From Acinetobacter marinus (GTDB lineage Bacteria; Pseudomonadota; Gammaproteobacteria; Pseudomonadales; Moraxellaceae): a stretch of DNA of 64,000 nucleotides. The notes under the pieces are model-generated. The model was not told the DNA's origin. It made no database searches and saw only the letters and a list, made by a program, of their open reading frames with translations. Positions 45,853-56,258 of the stretch are shown here, piece by piece; position 1 is the stretch's first letter; each line of letters starts with the position of its first letter. The DNA lies in contig NZ_FMYK01000002.1 of the NCBI RefSeq assembly GCF_900096915.1, positions 470,540 to 534,539 on the forward strand, in the 5' to 3' direction. A program made the position numbers and the translations under genes.

Positions 45853-47034
45853 TTAAGCTCCTTGTCCCGTGGTTTGAGTGTGCGTTTGTGGTGCAGAGAT
45901 GCTATTCAAACTGCTGGTCAAAAAGTTGTGCATGGTTTTTACATACAACGGCACTGGAAATAAGAAGGAGTCATGACCTTGTTCTGCTTCGATATCGACA
46001 TAGCTGACAGGCTTGTGGTTTGAGGTCAGCGCTTTGACGATTTCTTGAGAACGTGATGGGGCAAAGCGCCAGTCGGTGGTGAATGACACGACTAAGAATC
46101 GACATTTGGTCTGTGCAAGTGCTTTGGGTAAATCACCATCAAACTCTCGTGCAGGATCGAAATAATCTAAGGCTTTGGTCATGATCAGGTAGGTATTTGC
46201 ATCGAAGTTTCGGCTAAATTGTTCACCTTGATAACGCAAATAGCTTTCCACTTGGAACTCGACATCGAAGCCGTACATGAATTTGCCCAGTTTTAGGTCA
46301 CGCCCAAATTTCTGCTTCATCGCTTCTTCAGACAAGTAGGTGATATGTCCGACCATGCGTGCCAAAATCAAGCCACGCTTTGGATAGCTGTCATGCTCAA
46401 GATAACGTCCATGATGAAAATCTGGGTCAGACAAGATTGACTGACGTGCTACTTCGTTAAAGGCAATATTTTGAGCAGTGAGTTTTGGTGAGCTGGCAAC
46501 AATCACACAATTGCGTAAATCATCAGGATAATCGACCGACCATTGCAGTGCTTGCATACCGCCCAATGAACCACCGATCACCGCATGCCAAACCGCAATG
46601 CCGAGACGCTCAGAGAGCATCTTTTGAGTTTTGACCCAATCACGCACCGTCACCAACGGAAAATCTGGACCATACGGACGATTGTCATTTTCGGGATTTG
46701 GCGAGGTTGGTCCCGTGGAGCCATTACAACCACCGATATTATTCAGCGCCACCACATAGAAGTGGTTGGTATCAATGGCTTTACCTGGTCCGATGCACTC
46801 ATCCCACCAGCCTGCTTTTTTATCATCTTCGTGATGATAGCCTGCGGCATGATGATGTCCTGATAGGGCATGACAAATCAAAATCGCATTGGAGCGATCT
46901 GCATTGAGTTGTCCATAAGTTTCCACCATGATTTCAAAACGTGGCAATACTCGACCACATTCCAGCTCAAGTGGCTCTTCAAAACTAAACTTTTCTGGAC
47001 TGACGATACCTACTGAATCGCTTGCAAAGCTCAC
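45853..47034 (-). CDS. metX: Homoserine O-acetyltransferase
   Basis: Alpha/beta-hydrolase that acylates homoserine, the first committed step of methionine synthesis. The nucleophile elbow GGSLGGMQ places Ser156; the Asp and His of the triad lie in FTTDWRFAP and [25 protein letters not shown] marks the MetX group. 393 residues. Some MetX-annotated enzymes use succinyl-CoA, and acyl preference is not certain from what I can see. Leads metX-metW-Sel1. Confidence 0.94.
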   Translation of the reverse strand: MSFASDSVGIVSPEKFSFEEPLELECGRVLPRFEIMVETYGQLNADRSNAILICHALSGHHHAAGYHHEDDKKAGWWDECIGPGKAIDTNHFYVVALNNIGGCNGSTGPTSPNPENDNRPYGPDFPLVTVRDWVKTQKMLSERLGIAVWHAVIGGSLGGMQALQWSVDYPDDLRNCVIVASSPKLTAQNIAFNEVARQSILSDPDFHHGRYLEHDSYPKRGLILARMVGHITYLSEEAMKQKFGRDLKLGKFMYGFDVEFQVESYLRYQGEQFSRNFDANTYLIMTKALDYFDPAREFDGDLPKALAQTKCRFLVVSFTTDWRFAPSRSQEIVKALTSNHKPVSYVDIEAEQGHDSFLFPVPLYVKTMHNFLTSSLNSISAPQTHTQTTGQGA

Positions 47035-47063
47035 GCTAATCCCTTGATTGATTTTTCATAACA

Positions 47064-47088
47064 AAAGGATACCAATAAATTGGTATCC
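47064..47088 (-). terminator. Terminator of leuA
   Basis: Perfect hairpin GGATACCAAT-AA-ATTGGTATCC, followed on the minus strand by TTTTG, about 25 nt after the leuA stop and ahead of metX. Confidence 0.75.
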
Positions 47089-47110
47089 TTCCATATATAA
47101 ATCTGTGTTT

Positions 47111-48802
47111 TTACGCAGATTCTGTAATTTGTTCAGCTTCAATTGCACCATTTTTGATCATGCGATTGATACATGCCAAGATCGCTTCGATCGAAGCTGT
47201 GACGATATTGTCATGAATACCGACACCAAAACCACTAATTGGTTGACCTTGGATTTGGAGTTCAATCATGGCAAGTGCTTTGGCATTGGCACCATGACCG
47301 ATGCTTTTCTCTTCATAGTTCAATACATCAATCGGTAGGGCAATCGCATCCAAAATCGCAGAAATTGGTCCATTACCTTCACCTGTGAGATGACGCACTT
47401 CACCGCCTGCCAACACTTCAAATTGTACCGCTTGACGACCATTGTGATCCGACAAGTGATAATTTTTCACTTGATAATAATTCATTCCAGTGTAGATGTA
47501 AGTCTGTTTGAACAATTCCCAAATTTGATCCGCACTGATTTCGGTGCCGTGCTCATCGGTGTGTTGTTGCACAATCTGACTGAATTCAATCTGCAAGCGA
47601 CGTGGCAAAACGACACCATAGCTTGATTCAAGTAAGTAGGCGATACCGCCTTTACCAGACTGACTGTTGACACGGATCACTGCATCATAGCTACGTCCCA
47701 AATCTTTCGGGTCGATTGGCAAATATGGCATGTCCCAAATGTCTTCGTCTTTTTGGAATTCGAAGCCTTTTTTAATCGCATCTTGGTGCGAGCCTGAGAA
47801 TGCAGTAAACACCAAATCACCTGCATATGGATGACGTGGATGCACTGGCAACCCTGTGCATTCTTCAATGGTCGCAATGATTTCATTGACGTTAGAGAAA
47901 TCTAAGTTAGGCGCAACACCTTGGGTGTACATATTCAAGGCAACGGCTGCCACATCGACATTCCCCGTACGTTCGCCATTACCGAACACACAGCCTTCGA
48001 CACGATCTGCGCCTGCCATCAAAGCAAGTTCAGCAGCAGCGATACCACAGCCACGGTCATTATGCGGATGAACAGAAATGATCACACCTTCACGGCGTTG
48101 TAAGTTGCGGTGCATCCACTCGATCTGATCGGCATAGACATTTGGCGTAGACACTTCAACCGTCGCAGGTAAATTTAAAATGACTTTGTTGTCCGCAGAT
48201 GCTTCCCAGATCTCAGTGACGGCGTCACAGACATCTTTAGCAACTTGCAATTCTGTTGCAGTAAAGCATTCTGGGCTATATTGGAATACCCATTCTGTTT
48301 CAGGATATTTTTCCGCAGTTTGCTTGACCTTCTTCGCTGCATTCATCGCTAAGGTTTTTGCACCCGCTTCATCGACATTTAAGACTTTTTTACGGAAAGT
48401 TGGCGAGTTTGAATTATAAATATGCACGATGGCACGCTTCGCACCGATTAATGATTCAAAAGTACGCTCGATCAAGTGATCACGGGCTTGAACCAAAACT
48501 TCGATATAGACATCATCGGGAATGTGATTTTCTTCGATCAATTTACGGGTAAAATCAAAGTCGACTTGTGACGCAGAAGGGAAGCCAATTTCGATATGTT
48601 TAAAGCCGATACCGACCAACATTTGGAACATCTTGAATTTTTGTTCGATGCTCATCGGTTCGAAAATCGCTTGGTTGCCATCACGCAGATCGGTGCTCAT
48701 CCAAATCGGCGCCGTGGTAATTTCATTATTTGGCCACTGACGATCGGGTAAATCGACACGCTGATACATGCGACGATATTTTTGACTTGGATCTTTTAAC
48801 AT
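47111..48802 (-). CDS. leuA: 2-isopropylmalate synthase
   Basis: First step of leucine synthesis: acetyl-CoA + 2-oxoisovalerate. The 563 residues from ATG 48802 begin MLKDPSQKYRRM and continue PIWMSTDLRDGNQAIFEPMS, the catalytic DRE-type motif (here DLRDGNQ). This marks the LeuA type 2 form shared with Mycobacterium and fungi. HPHNDRGCGIAAAELAL and the GNGERTGN motif follow, then a C-terminal LeuA regulatory dimer domain (about 430-555) that senses leucine. The frame extends to 48943 but without family resemblance there. An attenuator-like inverted repeat lies upstream. Confidence 0.96.
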   Translation of the reverse strand: MLKDPSQKYRRMYQRVDLPDRQWPNNEITTAPIWMSTDLRDGNQAIFEPMSIEQKFKMFQMLVGIGFKHIEIGFPSASQVDFDFTRKLIEENHIPDDVYIEVLVQARDHLIERTFESLIGAKRAIVHIYNSNSPTFRKKVLNVDEAGAKTLAMNAAKKVKQTAEKYPETEWVFQYSPECFTATELQVAKDVCDAVTEIWEASADNKVILNLPATVEVSTPNVYADQIEWMHRNLQRREGVIISVHPHNDRGCGIAAAELALMAGADRVEGCVFGNGERTGNVDVAAVALNMYTQGVAPNLDFSNVNEIIATIEECTGLPVHPRHPYAGDLVFTAFSGSHQDAIKKGFEFQKDEDIWDMPYLPIDPKDLGRSYDAVIRVNSQSGKGGIAYLLESSYGVVLPRRLQIEFSQIVQQHTDEHGTEISADQIWELFKQTYIYTGMNYYQVKNYHLSDHNGRQAVQFEVLAGGEVRHLTGEGNGPISAILDAIALPIDVLNYEEKSIGHGANAKALAMIELQIQGQPISGFGVGIHDNIVTASIEAILACINRMIKNGAIEAEQITESA

Positions 48803-48871
48803 GATGAAAACTCCGCTTTTGACGAATGTGCGCACACAATAACTGTATAAGTCGTTTTGCGTGGATAATAC

Positions 48872-48950
48872 AAAAAAGACCATACTTTGATTGTCTTTTA
48901 TTGTACGCCTAAAACATGAAAATGTATTTCGATTCTCGCCCAAAGTATGG
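48872..48950 (-). promoter_or_regulatory. Inverted repeat with T tract upstream of leuA: attenuator or piuC terminator
   Basis: On the minus strand CCATACTTTG (48950-48941) is perfectly complementary to CAAAGTATGG (48889-48880), which runs directly into TCTTTTTTG. The second arm lies inside the loop of a competing hairpin AAAAGAC/GTCTTTT that uses the same T tract. Two exclusive folds about 70 nt before leuA suggest attenuation. Simple termination of the upstream piuC transcript is also possible. The only short frame in the loop is ATG TTT TAG, with no leucine codons. Confidence 0.45.
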
Positions 48951-49000
48951 GGTGGTTTGGTGTAAATTTTAAATATATTAGGTTAAAGTGAAAATAATTT

Positions 49001-49678
49001 CTAAATCTCGCTCCACATGCGCAAAAGGTTGTGGTAATGATTCGCTAATGCCAAAGTGTCTTCACTTTCACCTTTGGTGCGCATTCGCGTGATCACTTGA
49101 TCCAACTCAAATAATGAGGTGCGCTTGATATCATCTCGAATCATGCTTTGAACCCAAAAGAATGAACAAACACGTTTGCCTTGAGTGACAGGGGTAACCT
49201 TATGGATACTGGTTGAAGGGTAGAGCACCATATCACCAGCAGGGAGTTTAACCTCATGCTCACCATAGAGGTCTTGGATGATCAATTCACCACCTTCGTA
49301 GTCATCAGGTTCATTGAGAAAGATTGTACAAGATAAATCGGTGCGAAGTAGATTTGGCGATTGATGAAAGCCACGTACCGCACCATCAACGTGGAAACCA
49401 TATTCACCACCACCTTCATAACGATTAAATAAGGGTGGGACGATACGAAGCGGTAAGGCTGCGGCGAAAAAATATGGATTATTATTGAGTTGTTCGAGAA
49501 TAATTTTGCCCAGTTGTTGTGCAACTTCACCATGTTCTGGCAGTTGTAAGTTGCGTTTGACCTTTGCGCCTTGATCGCCAACTGTGTTACGCCCATCGAC
49601 CCAATCAGCTTGTTCTAAGGTTTGATAAAACTGTTGAACTTGTGTTTTGGTTAACACATCAGGAATATGTAAAATCAT
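49001..49678 (-). CDS. piuC: Fe(II)/2-oxoglutarate oxygenase, PKHD/PiuC family
   Basis: 225 residues of the PKHD-type hydroxylase family (PiuC/YbiX). Iron ligands HxD...H are visible as His96 and Asp98 in [13 protein letters not shown] and His159 in [11 protein letters not shown], with the 2-oxoglutarate-binding Arg169 in GKR. Family genes sit beside catecholate siderophore receptor genes and are iron-repressed; here it lies 149 nt downstream of such a receptor. The natural substrate has not been established. Confidence 0.9.
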   Translation of the reverse strand: MILHIPDVLTKTQVQQFYQTLEQADWVDGRNTVGDQGAKVKRNLQLPEHGEVAQQLGKIILEQLNNNPYFFAAALPLRIVPPLFNRYEGGGEYGFHVDGAVRGFHQSPNLLRTDLSCTIFLNEPDDYEGGELIIQDLYGEHEVKLPAGDMVLYPSTSIHKVTPVTQGKRVCSFFWVQSMIRDDIKRTSLFELDQVITRMRTKGESEDTLALANHYHNLLRMWSEI

Positions 49679-49827
49679 ATTTAACTCAAATGTTCAGTGC
49701 ATAAAAGAGATGAAAAAAGCCCATCATGCGGACACCATCAGGATGTGATAATACCAGCAGATAGGCTTTTGAGCTCAGTACGTTTTAACTTCAGTGAATT
49801 TCAATTGCAGCAATTGCAGGGTGCAGA

Positions 49828-52095
49828 TTAGAAGTTAAAGTTTAATGCAGCACGATAGTTGCGTTCAGCACCTGGAATATAGCGCCAGCCACCACGGTTA
49901 ATACTTGCAATGTATTCTTCATCAAATAAATTATTCACATTGAGTTGGATGCCAATATTTTTGGTCACTTGATAGCTTGCCATTGCATCAACAACCCAAT
50001 AATCAGGCACAACCGAAGGACCGACTTGGTTGCCATCACGAGATTTCTTCATTTCACCAATGTATCGTGTGCCACCACCGATGCTCCATTTATCTGTTTT
50101 ATATGTAGACCACAGTGTAAATGCATCTGTCGGGGTAAATGGAATTTCGTCAGAGCCATCCGCTGAAACTGCACCCGTACCGATTGCTTGAGTAACATTT
50201 TCAATTTCGGAATCTTGATAAGTATATCCAGCACTTAATTGCCATTGATCGGTGATTTGACCAACTGCACCAAGCTCAACGCCTTGTACTGATTTTTTAC
50301 CGTTTTGATAGTAATTGCCGTCATCATCTTGGGTCATTTCATTGCTGAGTTCAGTGTGAAAAACAGCACCACTCAGTAGTAGTCGTTTATCCATAAACTC
50401 CCATTTGGTACCGATTTCGGCATTATTAGTTTTTTGCGGATCCATGGCTAAATTATTATTACTATTGGCACTGGTTGAAGGCGCAAAGGCATTACTACTT
50501 GCTAGACCATCGCCACCTGTGATGGTGCCTGGGGGTTGTTGCTGAACCGAATAATTTGCATAAATGCTCCCATTTTCGGTAGGTTTAAAGAGGACACCTG
50601 CTTTCCAGTTAAACAAGTTATCGGAAGTATCACTTTGGAATGACTCATAATTTGCAGGTTGACCACGTCCAGCGGTATTGCTAATTCCTTTGGCATTTAG
50701 TTTGTAGTGATCTAAGCGTACGCCACCATTCACTGACCAGCGTGGCGATAATTTCAATGTGTCAAAAGCATAGATGGAGTATGTATCAAGCTGACCATTT
50801 GAGTAGCTCGGGTTGCGTGTCATTGATGACTCAAGATCGGCATCTGGATCGTAGAGTGATGTTGGCAAGACCGTCACATCATATCCATAACTATCCATTT
50901 CCTCTTGTGTGATTTCGATACCCGTACTGAGATTATGCTGAACTGAACCTGTATTAAATACCGTACTTAAATTGGTTTGGCTAGTCAAAATTTTGTTCAC
51001 TGTATCGCCATTATTGCCACTACGACCAATTAAGGTATCTTCGGCGTCACCATTGACTGTGAAGCCCATGGGAATTGTTGCCAAATATTTGTGTGTCATA
51101 CGTCCCCAACGTAGCGCACTGCTTAATTTGCTTTGTTCAGAGATATCGTGCTCAATACGAAGCGTTGCCATATCTGCTTTGACATCATCAAAATCACTGT
51201 TAGAGCCATAAAAAGTCGAGGCATCAACAGGATGACTATTGAGATAATCCGCTATGGCTGCATAAGTTGGGTTGCGACTTGCATCAAATCCATCTAGCCC
51301 AACGGTAGATACTCCACCATCGATGACATTGTCTTGCTCGATATGTAAATAGTTTAGAAATAGACGCGTATCTGTGTCTAAGCCAAAGGCAAGCGAGGGT
51401 GCAATGCCCCATTTTTTGTTTTCGACACCATCTCGATTGATGCCATCTGCTTGTTCAACCATGGCATTGAGTCGCAAAGCCGTCCCATCACTCACCGCTT
51501 GATTGAGATCAACCGTGCCACGGCTATAACTGTCAGAGCCAAAACCAATACTTGCACGATTGAAATCTTGAGCTTGCGCTTCTTTAGATTTTAGATTGAT
51601 TGAACCAGAAGCTGCCGTTCGACCGTTATCCGTACCCGCCGCACCTTTAAATACTTCAATTTGCTCAATGTTAAATACGTCACGAGAAATATTGCCTAAA
51701 TCACGAATACCATCAACAAAAATACTATTTGATACGTCAAAACCCCGCATAGTCACGGCATCACCTGTATTCATGCGACCATTCTCACCCAATGCAAAAG
51801 TGCCTACGCCAGGCACATTGCGTAAGGCTTCTGTGAGTGTGCTTGCGGATTGTTCTTGTAGAATATCCTTGCCAATGATCGCCACAGTTTGTGTCGTATC
51901 CACCAATGGTTGAGTAAATTTGCTAGATGACACTTTGTCGACTTTATAGCCTTCTTGTTCCGCTTTGACTTCAATCGTGGGGAGTTCAACCACTTGATCT
52001 ACGGCGTGTGTTGCGAATGGAAGTGCTGCTGCAGCGACTGCAAGCAGTTGCGATGCACATGGACGTTTACGGCTTTTAATCATACTCATGGTCAA
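49828..52095 (-). CDS. TonB-dependent siderophore receptor, Fiu/PiuA-like
   Basis: 755 residues with a signal peptide (cleavage near FATHA-V at about 31), plug domain (about 55-165; PLVDTTQTVAIIGKDIL, FVDGIRDLGNISRDVFNIEQIEVFKG), 22-strand barrel, and the terminal aromatic NFNF. The plug and barrel motifs and the neighbouring PiuC gene point to the Fiu/PiuA group, which takes up iron-loaded monocatechol or catecholate siderophores. A Fur-like sequence lies about 75 nt upstream of the start. Confidence 0.88.
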   Translation of the reverse strand: MTMSMIKSRKRPCASQLLAVAAAALPFATHAVDQVVELPTIEVKAEQEGYKVDKVSSSKFTQPLVDTTQTVAIIGKDILQEQSASTLTEALRNVPGVGTFALGENGRMNTGDAVTMRGFDVSNSIFVDGIRDLGNISRDVFNIEQIEVFKGAAGTDNGRTAASGSINLKSKEAQAQDFNRASIGFGSDSYSRGTVDLNQAVSDGTALRLNAMVEQADGINRDGVENKKWGIAPSLAFGLDTDTRLFLNYLHIEQDNVIDGGVSTVGLDGFDASRNPTYAAIADYLNSHPVDASTFYGSNSDFDDVKADMATLRIEHDISEQSKLSSALRWGRMTHKYLATIPMGFTVNGDAEDTLIGRSGNNGDTVNKILTSQTNLSTVFNTGSVQHNLSTGIEITQEEMDSYGYDVTVLPTSLYDPDADLESSMTRNPSYSNGQLDTYSIYAFDTLKLSPRWSVNGGVRLDHYKLNAKGISNTAGRGQPANYESFQSDTSDNLFNWKAGVLFKPTENGSIYANYSVQQQPPGTITGGDGLASSNAFAPSTSANSNNNLAMDPQKTNNAEIGTKWEFMDKRLLLSGAVFHTELSNEMTQDDDGNYYQNGKKSVQGVELGAVGQITDQWQLSAGYTYQDSEIENVTQAIGTGAVSADGSDEIPFTPTDAFTLWSTYKTDKWSIGGGTRYIGEMKKSRDGNQVGPSVVPDYWVVDAMASYQVTKNIGIQLNVNNLFDEEYIASINRGGWRYIPGAERNYRAALNFNF

Positions 52096-52166
52096 TTCCC
52101 AAAAAGAAATTAAGGAGATATTACGAAGGAAATGCTACAGCATGTAACAAATTGCGCATATGTTAG

Positions 52167-52181
52167 TGATAATTATTCGTG
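52167..52181. promoter_or_regulatory. Possible Fur box upstream of the siderophore receptor
   Basis: TGATAATTATTCGTG has one excellent Fur half-site (TGATAAT) and a weak second half; the core GATAATTATTC is close to palindromic. Position ahead of an iron-receptor gene supports the call. Confidence 0.5.
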
Positions 52182-52370
52182 TTTTCAATAGTATTAATTG
52201 AGCTGCTGAGAATGAATTTGAGGAAAATTGTGATTGATTGCATACAATTGCGTAACAAAATTGATTGTGGCGGTACTTTTTAAAACTCAAATCGCAGCAA
52301 AAAAAAATCAAAACATGGTTCAATTTGTCAAAATTCACATGAAAGTACACAAAGATTTTACGCACAAGTT

Positions 52371-52399
52371 TTGTATATCGTCCGATGTTGTCATATAAT
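52371..52399 (+). promoter_or_regulatory. Sigma-70 promoter of tig
   Basis: TTGTAT (-35), 17-nt spacer, perfect TATAAT (-10), located about 50 nt before the tig start codon. It is the clearest vegetative promoter in the 354-bp divergent region 52096-52449, which otherwise holds only the Fur-like site and AT-rich sequence. Confidence 0.7.
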
Positions 52400-52449
52400 G
52401 TGGCACTTTTTTTAAAACTGTAATGATTAATCCAAAGATAGAGGAAGCC

Positions 52450-53784
52450 ATGCAAGTAACTTCTGAAGCGGTTTCGGGTGTTTCCCGTCGTTTAAATGTG
52501 TCAGTACCGAGCAGCCGTGTGAATGAACAATTTGAAGCACGTATTCAACGTACTGCGAAAACTGTGAAGATGAACGGCTTTCGTCCAGGTAAAGTACCTG
52601 TGAATGTCGTTCGCCGTGAATATGGTGCGGGTATTTACCAAGAAGTCGTGAATGACATCATTCGTGACACCGTATTTGAAGCGATCCAACAAGAAAAAAT
52701 CAACGCTGTTGGCACACCAAACATCGAAAAAGTAGAAAACAAAGACGATGCGTTGGTCTATGAAGCGACTGTTGAAGTGTATCCAGAAGTGCAAGTGGCT
52801 GGTTTTGATGGCTTGGAAATCGAGCGCAAAAAAGCTGAAGTCAAAGATGCTGACGTTGACGTCATGATCGAAAACTTGCAAAAGCAACGTCAAACTTGGG
52901 CTGAAACCAAGGGTATGGCGAAAAACGAAATGCAAGTAACTTTCGACTTCGAAGGTTCAATCGACGGTGAGAAGTTTGACGGCGGTTCTGCTGAAGACTA
53001 CACACTGGTACTTGGTTCAGGTCAAATGATCCCAGGCTTTGAAGATGGCATCGTTGGCATGAAAAAAGGCGAAGAGAAAGTGATTGATGTCACTTTCCCT
53101 GAAGACTATCAAGCTGAAAACCTTGCGGGTAAAGCAGCACAGTTCAAAATCACTGTGAAGAAAGTTGAAAAAGCAAAGCTTCCTGAAATCGATAAAGAAT
53201 TCTTAGAAGTATTTGGTCTGTCTGAAGAAGAAGGCGTAGACAAACTCAAAGCTGACGTTCGTAAAAATATGGAACGTGAAGTGAAAAATGGTCTACGTAG
53301 CCAAGTGAAACAAGCGGCATTTGATGCACTTGTGGCAGCGAATGAAATCGAAGTACCAGCATCAATGGTTGCACAAGAAATAGATCGTCAACGCCAACAA
53401 ATGGTACAACAGTTCACGCAACAATTTGGTGCACAAGGTGCGCAAGCATTTGATTCAAGCGTGTTACCAGACGACTTGTTCAAAGACCAAGCTGAGCGTT
53501 CTGTGAAGTTGGGTGTATTAATTTCTAAAGTATTGCAAGATGCAAAACTTGAAGTAGATCAAGCACGTGTGACAGCATTCATCGAAGACATGGCGTCTTC
53601 TTATGAAGATCCATCTGAAGTGATCGAATACTTCACGACTGACAAGCAACAACGTGCGCAAATCGAAGCGGTTGTGCTTGAAGATCAAGTGGTTGATCAC
53701 ATTTTGCAAGGTGCAAAAGTGTCAGAAACTGAAGTGTCTTATCAAGATCTCTTGAAAGAACAACAAGCACGTCAACAAGGTTAA
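52450..53784 (+). CDS. tig: Trigger factor
   Basis: Ribosome-bound chaperone and prolyl isomerase. ATG 52450 ([15 protein letters not shown]) follows GAGGA with good spacing; the longer frame to 52423 lacks one. 444 residues: ribosome-binding domain with the signature GFRPGKVP (about 43-50), FKBP-type isomerase domain (about 150-245; [35 protein letters not shown]), and the helical C-terminal chaperone cradle. Followed by clpP and clpX, the classic gammaproteobacterial order. Confidence 0.98.
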   Translation: MQVTSEAVSGVSRRLNVSVPSSRVNEQFEARIQRTAKTVKMNGFRPGKVPVNVVRREYGAGIYQEVVNDIIRDTVFEAIQQEKINAVGTPNIEKVENKDDALVYEATVEVYPEVQVAGFDGLEIERKKAEVKDADVDVMIENLQKQRQTWAETKGMAKNEMQVTFDFEGSIDGEKFDGGSAEDYTLVLGSGQMIPGFEDGIVGMKKGEEKVIDVTFPEDYQAENLAGKAAQFKITVKKVEKAKLPEIDKEFLEVFGLSEEEGVDKLKADVRKNMEREVKNGLRSQVKQAAFDALVAANEIEVPASMVAQEIDRQRQQMVQQFTQQFGAQGAQAFDSSVLPDDLFKDQAERSVKLGVLISKVLQDAKLEVDQARVTAFIEDMASSYEDPSEVIEYFTTDKQQRAQIEAVVLEDQVVDHILQGAKVSETEVSYQDLLKEQQARQQG

Positions 53785-53829
53785 TGGTTTTTCTCTTTGC
53801 GAGATAATCCGTTAATCAATTGATGATGC

Positions 53830-53864
53830 AAAGCCAAGTAATCTGAGATTGCTTGGCTTTTTTG
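53830..53864 (+). terminator. Terminator of tig
   Basis: Stem AAGCCAAG(T)AATC / GATT(G)CTTGGCTT followed by six T residues, about 45 nt after the tig stop. The remainder of 53785-54079 shows no gene. Confidence 0.8.
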
Positions 53865-54079
53865 TTTATTCACAGGTAGTGCTTTATTGTTCCAAGCGTA
53901 ATATTTCAAAATGTAAGTCGAGCATGAATTTTGCACGGAAATCCAGTGCGGTGCTTGATGAAGTTGCTATTCAAAGTTATATTGCAAGATTCTGAAAGCG
54001 TGAATGACTTGAAATTAGCGGACTTGTACGCATATAGAGCATTCGTAGAGATTAAAAAATCAAAGGAAATATTATTCTT

Positions 54080-54685
54080 ATGTATGTCCCAAGTGTTGAT
54101 AATGCGCTCGTTCCAATGGTGGTTGAACAATCTTCACGTGGAGAGCGTTCTTTTGATATTTTCTCACGCTTATTGCGGGAACGTGTGATTTTCCTCACAG
54201 GTGAAGTTGAGGATAATATGGCGAATCTGATCGTGGCACAGATGCTGTTTTTGGAAGCTGAAAATCCTGATAAAGACATCCATCTTTATATCAACTCCCC
54301 AGGTGGTTCGGTGACGGCGGGTATGGCGATTTATGATACAATGCAGTTTATCAAGCCTGATGTGGTGACCTACTGTATGGGGCAAGCCGCTTCAATGGGG
54401 GCATTTTTGCTCAATGCGGGTGCCAAGGGTAAGCGCTACTGTCTTGAAAATGCACGGGTCATGATCCACCAGCCATTAGGTGGTTTCCGTGGTCAAGCCT
54501 CAGATATTGAGATTCATGCCCGTGAAATTTTATACATTAAAGAGCGTTTAAACCGCTTGATGGCAGAGCATAGCGGTCAAGATTATGACCGTATTGCCCG
54601 TGATACCGATCGTGATAATTTTATGACGGCACAAGCTGCCAAAGACTATGGACTCGTTGATCAAGTGCTCAGCAAGCGTCCATAA
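54080..54685 (+). CDS. clpP: ATP-dependent Clp protease proteolytic subunit
   Basis: Serine protease that forms the double-ring chamber of ClpXP. The triad is visible: Ser105 in [11 protein letters not shown], His130 in VMIHQPLGG and Asp179 in the TDRDNFM segment. 201 residues. The N-terminus [21 protein letters not shown] matches the mature N-terminal loop, so any propeptide is very short. clpX starts 28 nt downstream, so the two are cotranscribed. Confidence 0.98.
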   Translation: MYVPSVDNALVPMVVEQSSRGERSFDIFSRLLRERVIFLTGEVEDNMANLIVAQMLFLEAENPDKDIHLYINSPGGSVTAGMAIYDTMQFIKPDVVTYCMGQAASMGAFLLNAGAKGKRYCLENARVMIHQPLGGFRGQASDIEIHAREILYIKERLNRLMAEHSGQDYDRIARDTDRDNFMTAQAAKDYGLVDQVLSKRP

Positions 54686-54713
54686 CCCTGACTGATCGAA
54701 TTTTGGAGTGTCT

Positions 54714-56027
54714 ATGTCCGAAACTACTAAAGGACAAAAAAGCTGTTCATTTTGTGGAAAATCACAAGCAGAAGTCGGCAAATTAATTGCTGGCGAAGAT
54801 GCTTATATCTGCAATGAATGTGTCGATGTCTGCCTTGATTTGGTACAAACCAGTCAGCAAGTGGAGTCTGGTGATTGGGCATCTCGTCCACTGCCGAAGC
54901 CACAGGAAATTCGTGAGGCTTTAGATCAATATGTGATTGGTCAAGACTGGGCGAAAAAGACACTTTCTGTAGCAGTATATAACCATTACAAACGCTTGAA
55001 GATTACGCAGCAGGCAGGTGCCAAGTCTGATATTGAGCTGTCAAAAAGTAATATTTTGCTGATTGGACCAACAGGTTCAGGTAAGACTTTGCTTGCACAA
55101 ACACTTGCACGGTTGCTTGATGTGCCGTTTGCGATGGCAGATGCGACCACATTGACCGAAGCGGGCTATGTCGGTGAAGATGTCGAAAACATCGTGCAAA
55201 AGCTATTGCAAAAAGCCGATTACGATGTCGATAAAGCGCAAAAAGGCATTATCTACATTGATGAAATCGACAAAATCACCCGTAAGTCTGAGAATCCATC
55301 GATTACCCGTGATGTATCGGGCGAGGGTGTACAGCAAGCCTTATTGAAAATGATCGAAGGTACGGTTGCATCGATTCCGCCACAAGGTGGGCGTAAGCAT
55401 CCACAGCAAGAGTTCATTCAAGTGGATACCTCAAATATCTTGTTTATTTGCGGTGGTGCATTTGCGGGCTTAGATAAGATCGTGCAACAACGTCACGAAA
55501 AAGGTGGTATTGGCTTTACCGCAGAAGTGAAGAAAAAGGACGAAGTGAAGAAGCTCGGTGAGCTATTCCGTGAAGTTGAACCAGAAGATTTGATTAAATT
55601 TGGTTTGATCCCTGAGTTTATCGGTCGTTTGCCTGTGATTGCCACGCTAGAAGAGCTAGATGAAGCAGCACTCATGCAAATTCTGACTGAACCAAAGAAT
55701 GCCTTGACTCGCCAATATCAATATCTTTTTGAGATGGAAGATGTGGATTTGGTCTTTGAAGAAACCGCATTACGTGCTGTGGCGAAAAAGGCATTGGAAC
55801 GTAAAACGGGTGCGCGTGGTCTACGTTCGATCTTGGAAAATGTCTTGCTCGATACCATGTATGACTTACCAAGTGCTAAAGATATTGGCAAAGTCACCAT
55901 TACCGAGGAAGTGATTCAAGACAATGCTGCGCCTGTACTTGATGCACAGCGTTTGCCAAAAGCTGAACAGATTGAATCGGAAAAAACTGTCGATTTAAAA
56001 GTGGTGAATGATCAGCAGTCTGCTTAA
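54714..56027 (+). CDS. clpX: ATP-dependent Clp protease ATP-binding subunit ClpX
   Basis: AAA+ unfoldase that recognises tagged substrates and feeds ClpP. 437 residues: N-terminal C4 zinc-binding domain (CSFCGK...CNECVDVC, about 11-40), Walker [12 protein letters not shown] (about 118-128), Walker [11 protein letters not shown], the pore loop and the IGF-type loop GGIGFTAE that docks on ClpP, then the small AAA+ domain. ATG 54714 has GGAG 6 nt upstream and is preferred over the GTG at 54708. Confidence 0.98.
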   Translation: MSETTKGQKSCSFCGKSQAEVGKLIAGEDAYICNECVDVCLDLVQTSQQVESGDWASRPLPKPQEIREALDQYVIGQDWAKKTLSVAVYNHYKRLKITQQAGAKSDIELSKSNILLIGPTGSGKTLLAQTLARLLDVPFAMADATTLTEAGYVGEDVENIVQKLLQKADYDVDKAQKGIIYIDEIDKITRKSENPSITRDVSGEGVQQALLKMIEGTVASIPPQGGRKHPQQEFIQVDTSNILFICGGAFAGLDKIVQQRHEKGGIGFTAEVKKKDEVKKLGELFREVEPEDLIKFGLIPEFIGRLPVIATLEELDEAALMQILTEPKNALTRQYQYLFEMEDVDLVFEETALRAVAKKALERKTGARGLRSILENVLLDTMYDLPSAKDIGKVTITEEVIQDNAAPVLDAQRLPKAEQIESEKTVDLKVVNDQQSA

Positions 56028-56052
56028 TTTTAAAATTCTGTTGACTCTATCT

Positions 56053-56086
56053 CAAAACGCATGATTTCGATCATGCGTTTTTTATT
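56053..56086 (+). terminator. Terminator of clpP-clpX
   Basis: Perfect stem AAACGCATGA / TCATGCGTTT with a TTTCGA loop and a six-T tail, 25 nt after the clpX stop. Confidence 0.85.
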
Positions 56087-56258
56087 TGCAAATTGAGCAT
56101 GAAATGTTAATCTTGATCAAAATCGCAGTAAAGGTGAGCGGAGCTCATTTTGCGAGCTGATCAACATGGTTCAGAGCTGGACAGGGATGATTCTGTCGAG
56201 ATGCTGGGTCAGATCAAATAAATCGAATACAAAAAGAAAAACACGCTAGAGGGAAGTC

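Noticed and set aside
47035..47110. SAM riboswitch or similar methionine control element at metX
   Set aside because: The upstream region is only 76 nt to leuA and is mostly taken by the leuA terminator; no conserved riboswitch core was seen.
49679..49827. Long-loop inverted repeat AAAAGCC/GGCTTTTTT between the siderophore receptor and piuC
   Set aside because: Only 7 bp with a loop of more than 40 nt; possibly a terminator but too weak to list.
52501..52935. 144-codon minus-strand frame
   Set aside because: Antisense to the start of tig; the Phe/His-rich product mirrors the Lys/Glu-rich tig sequence.
53931..54188. 85-codon frame before clpP
   Set aside because: It overlaps the clpP start, lacks a good ribosome-binding site and gives no recognisable protein.
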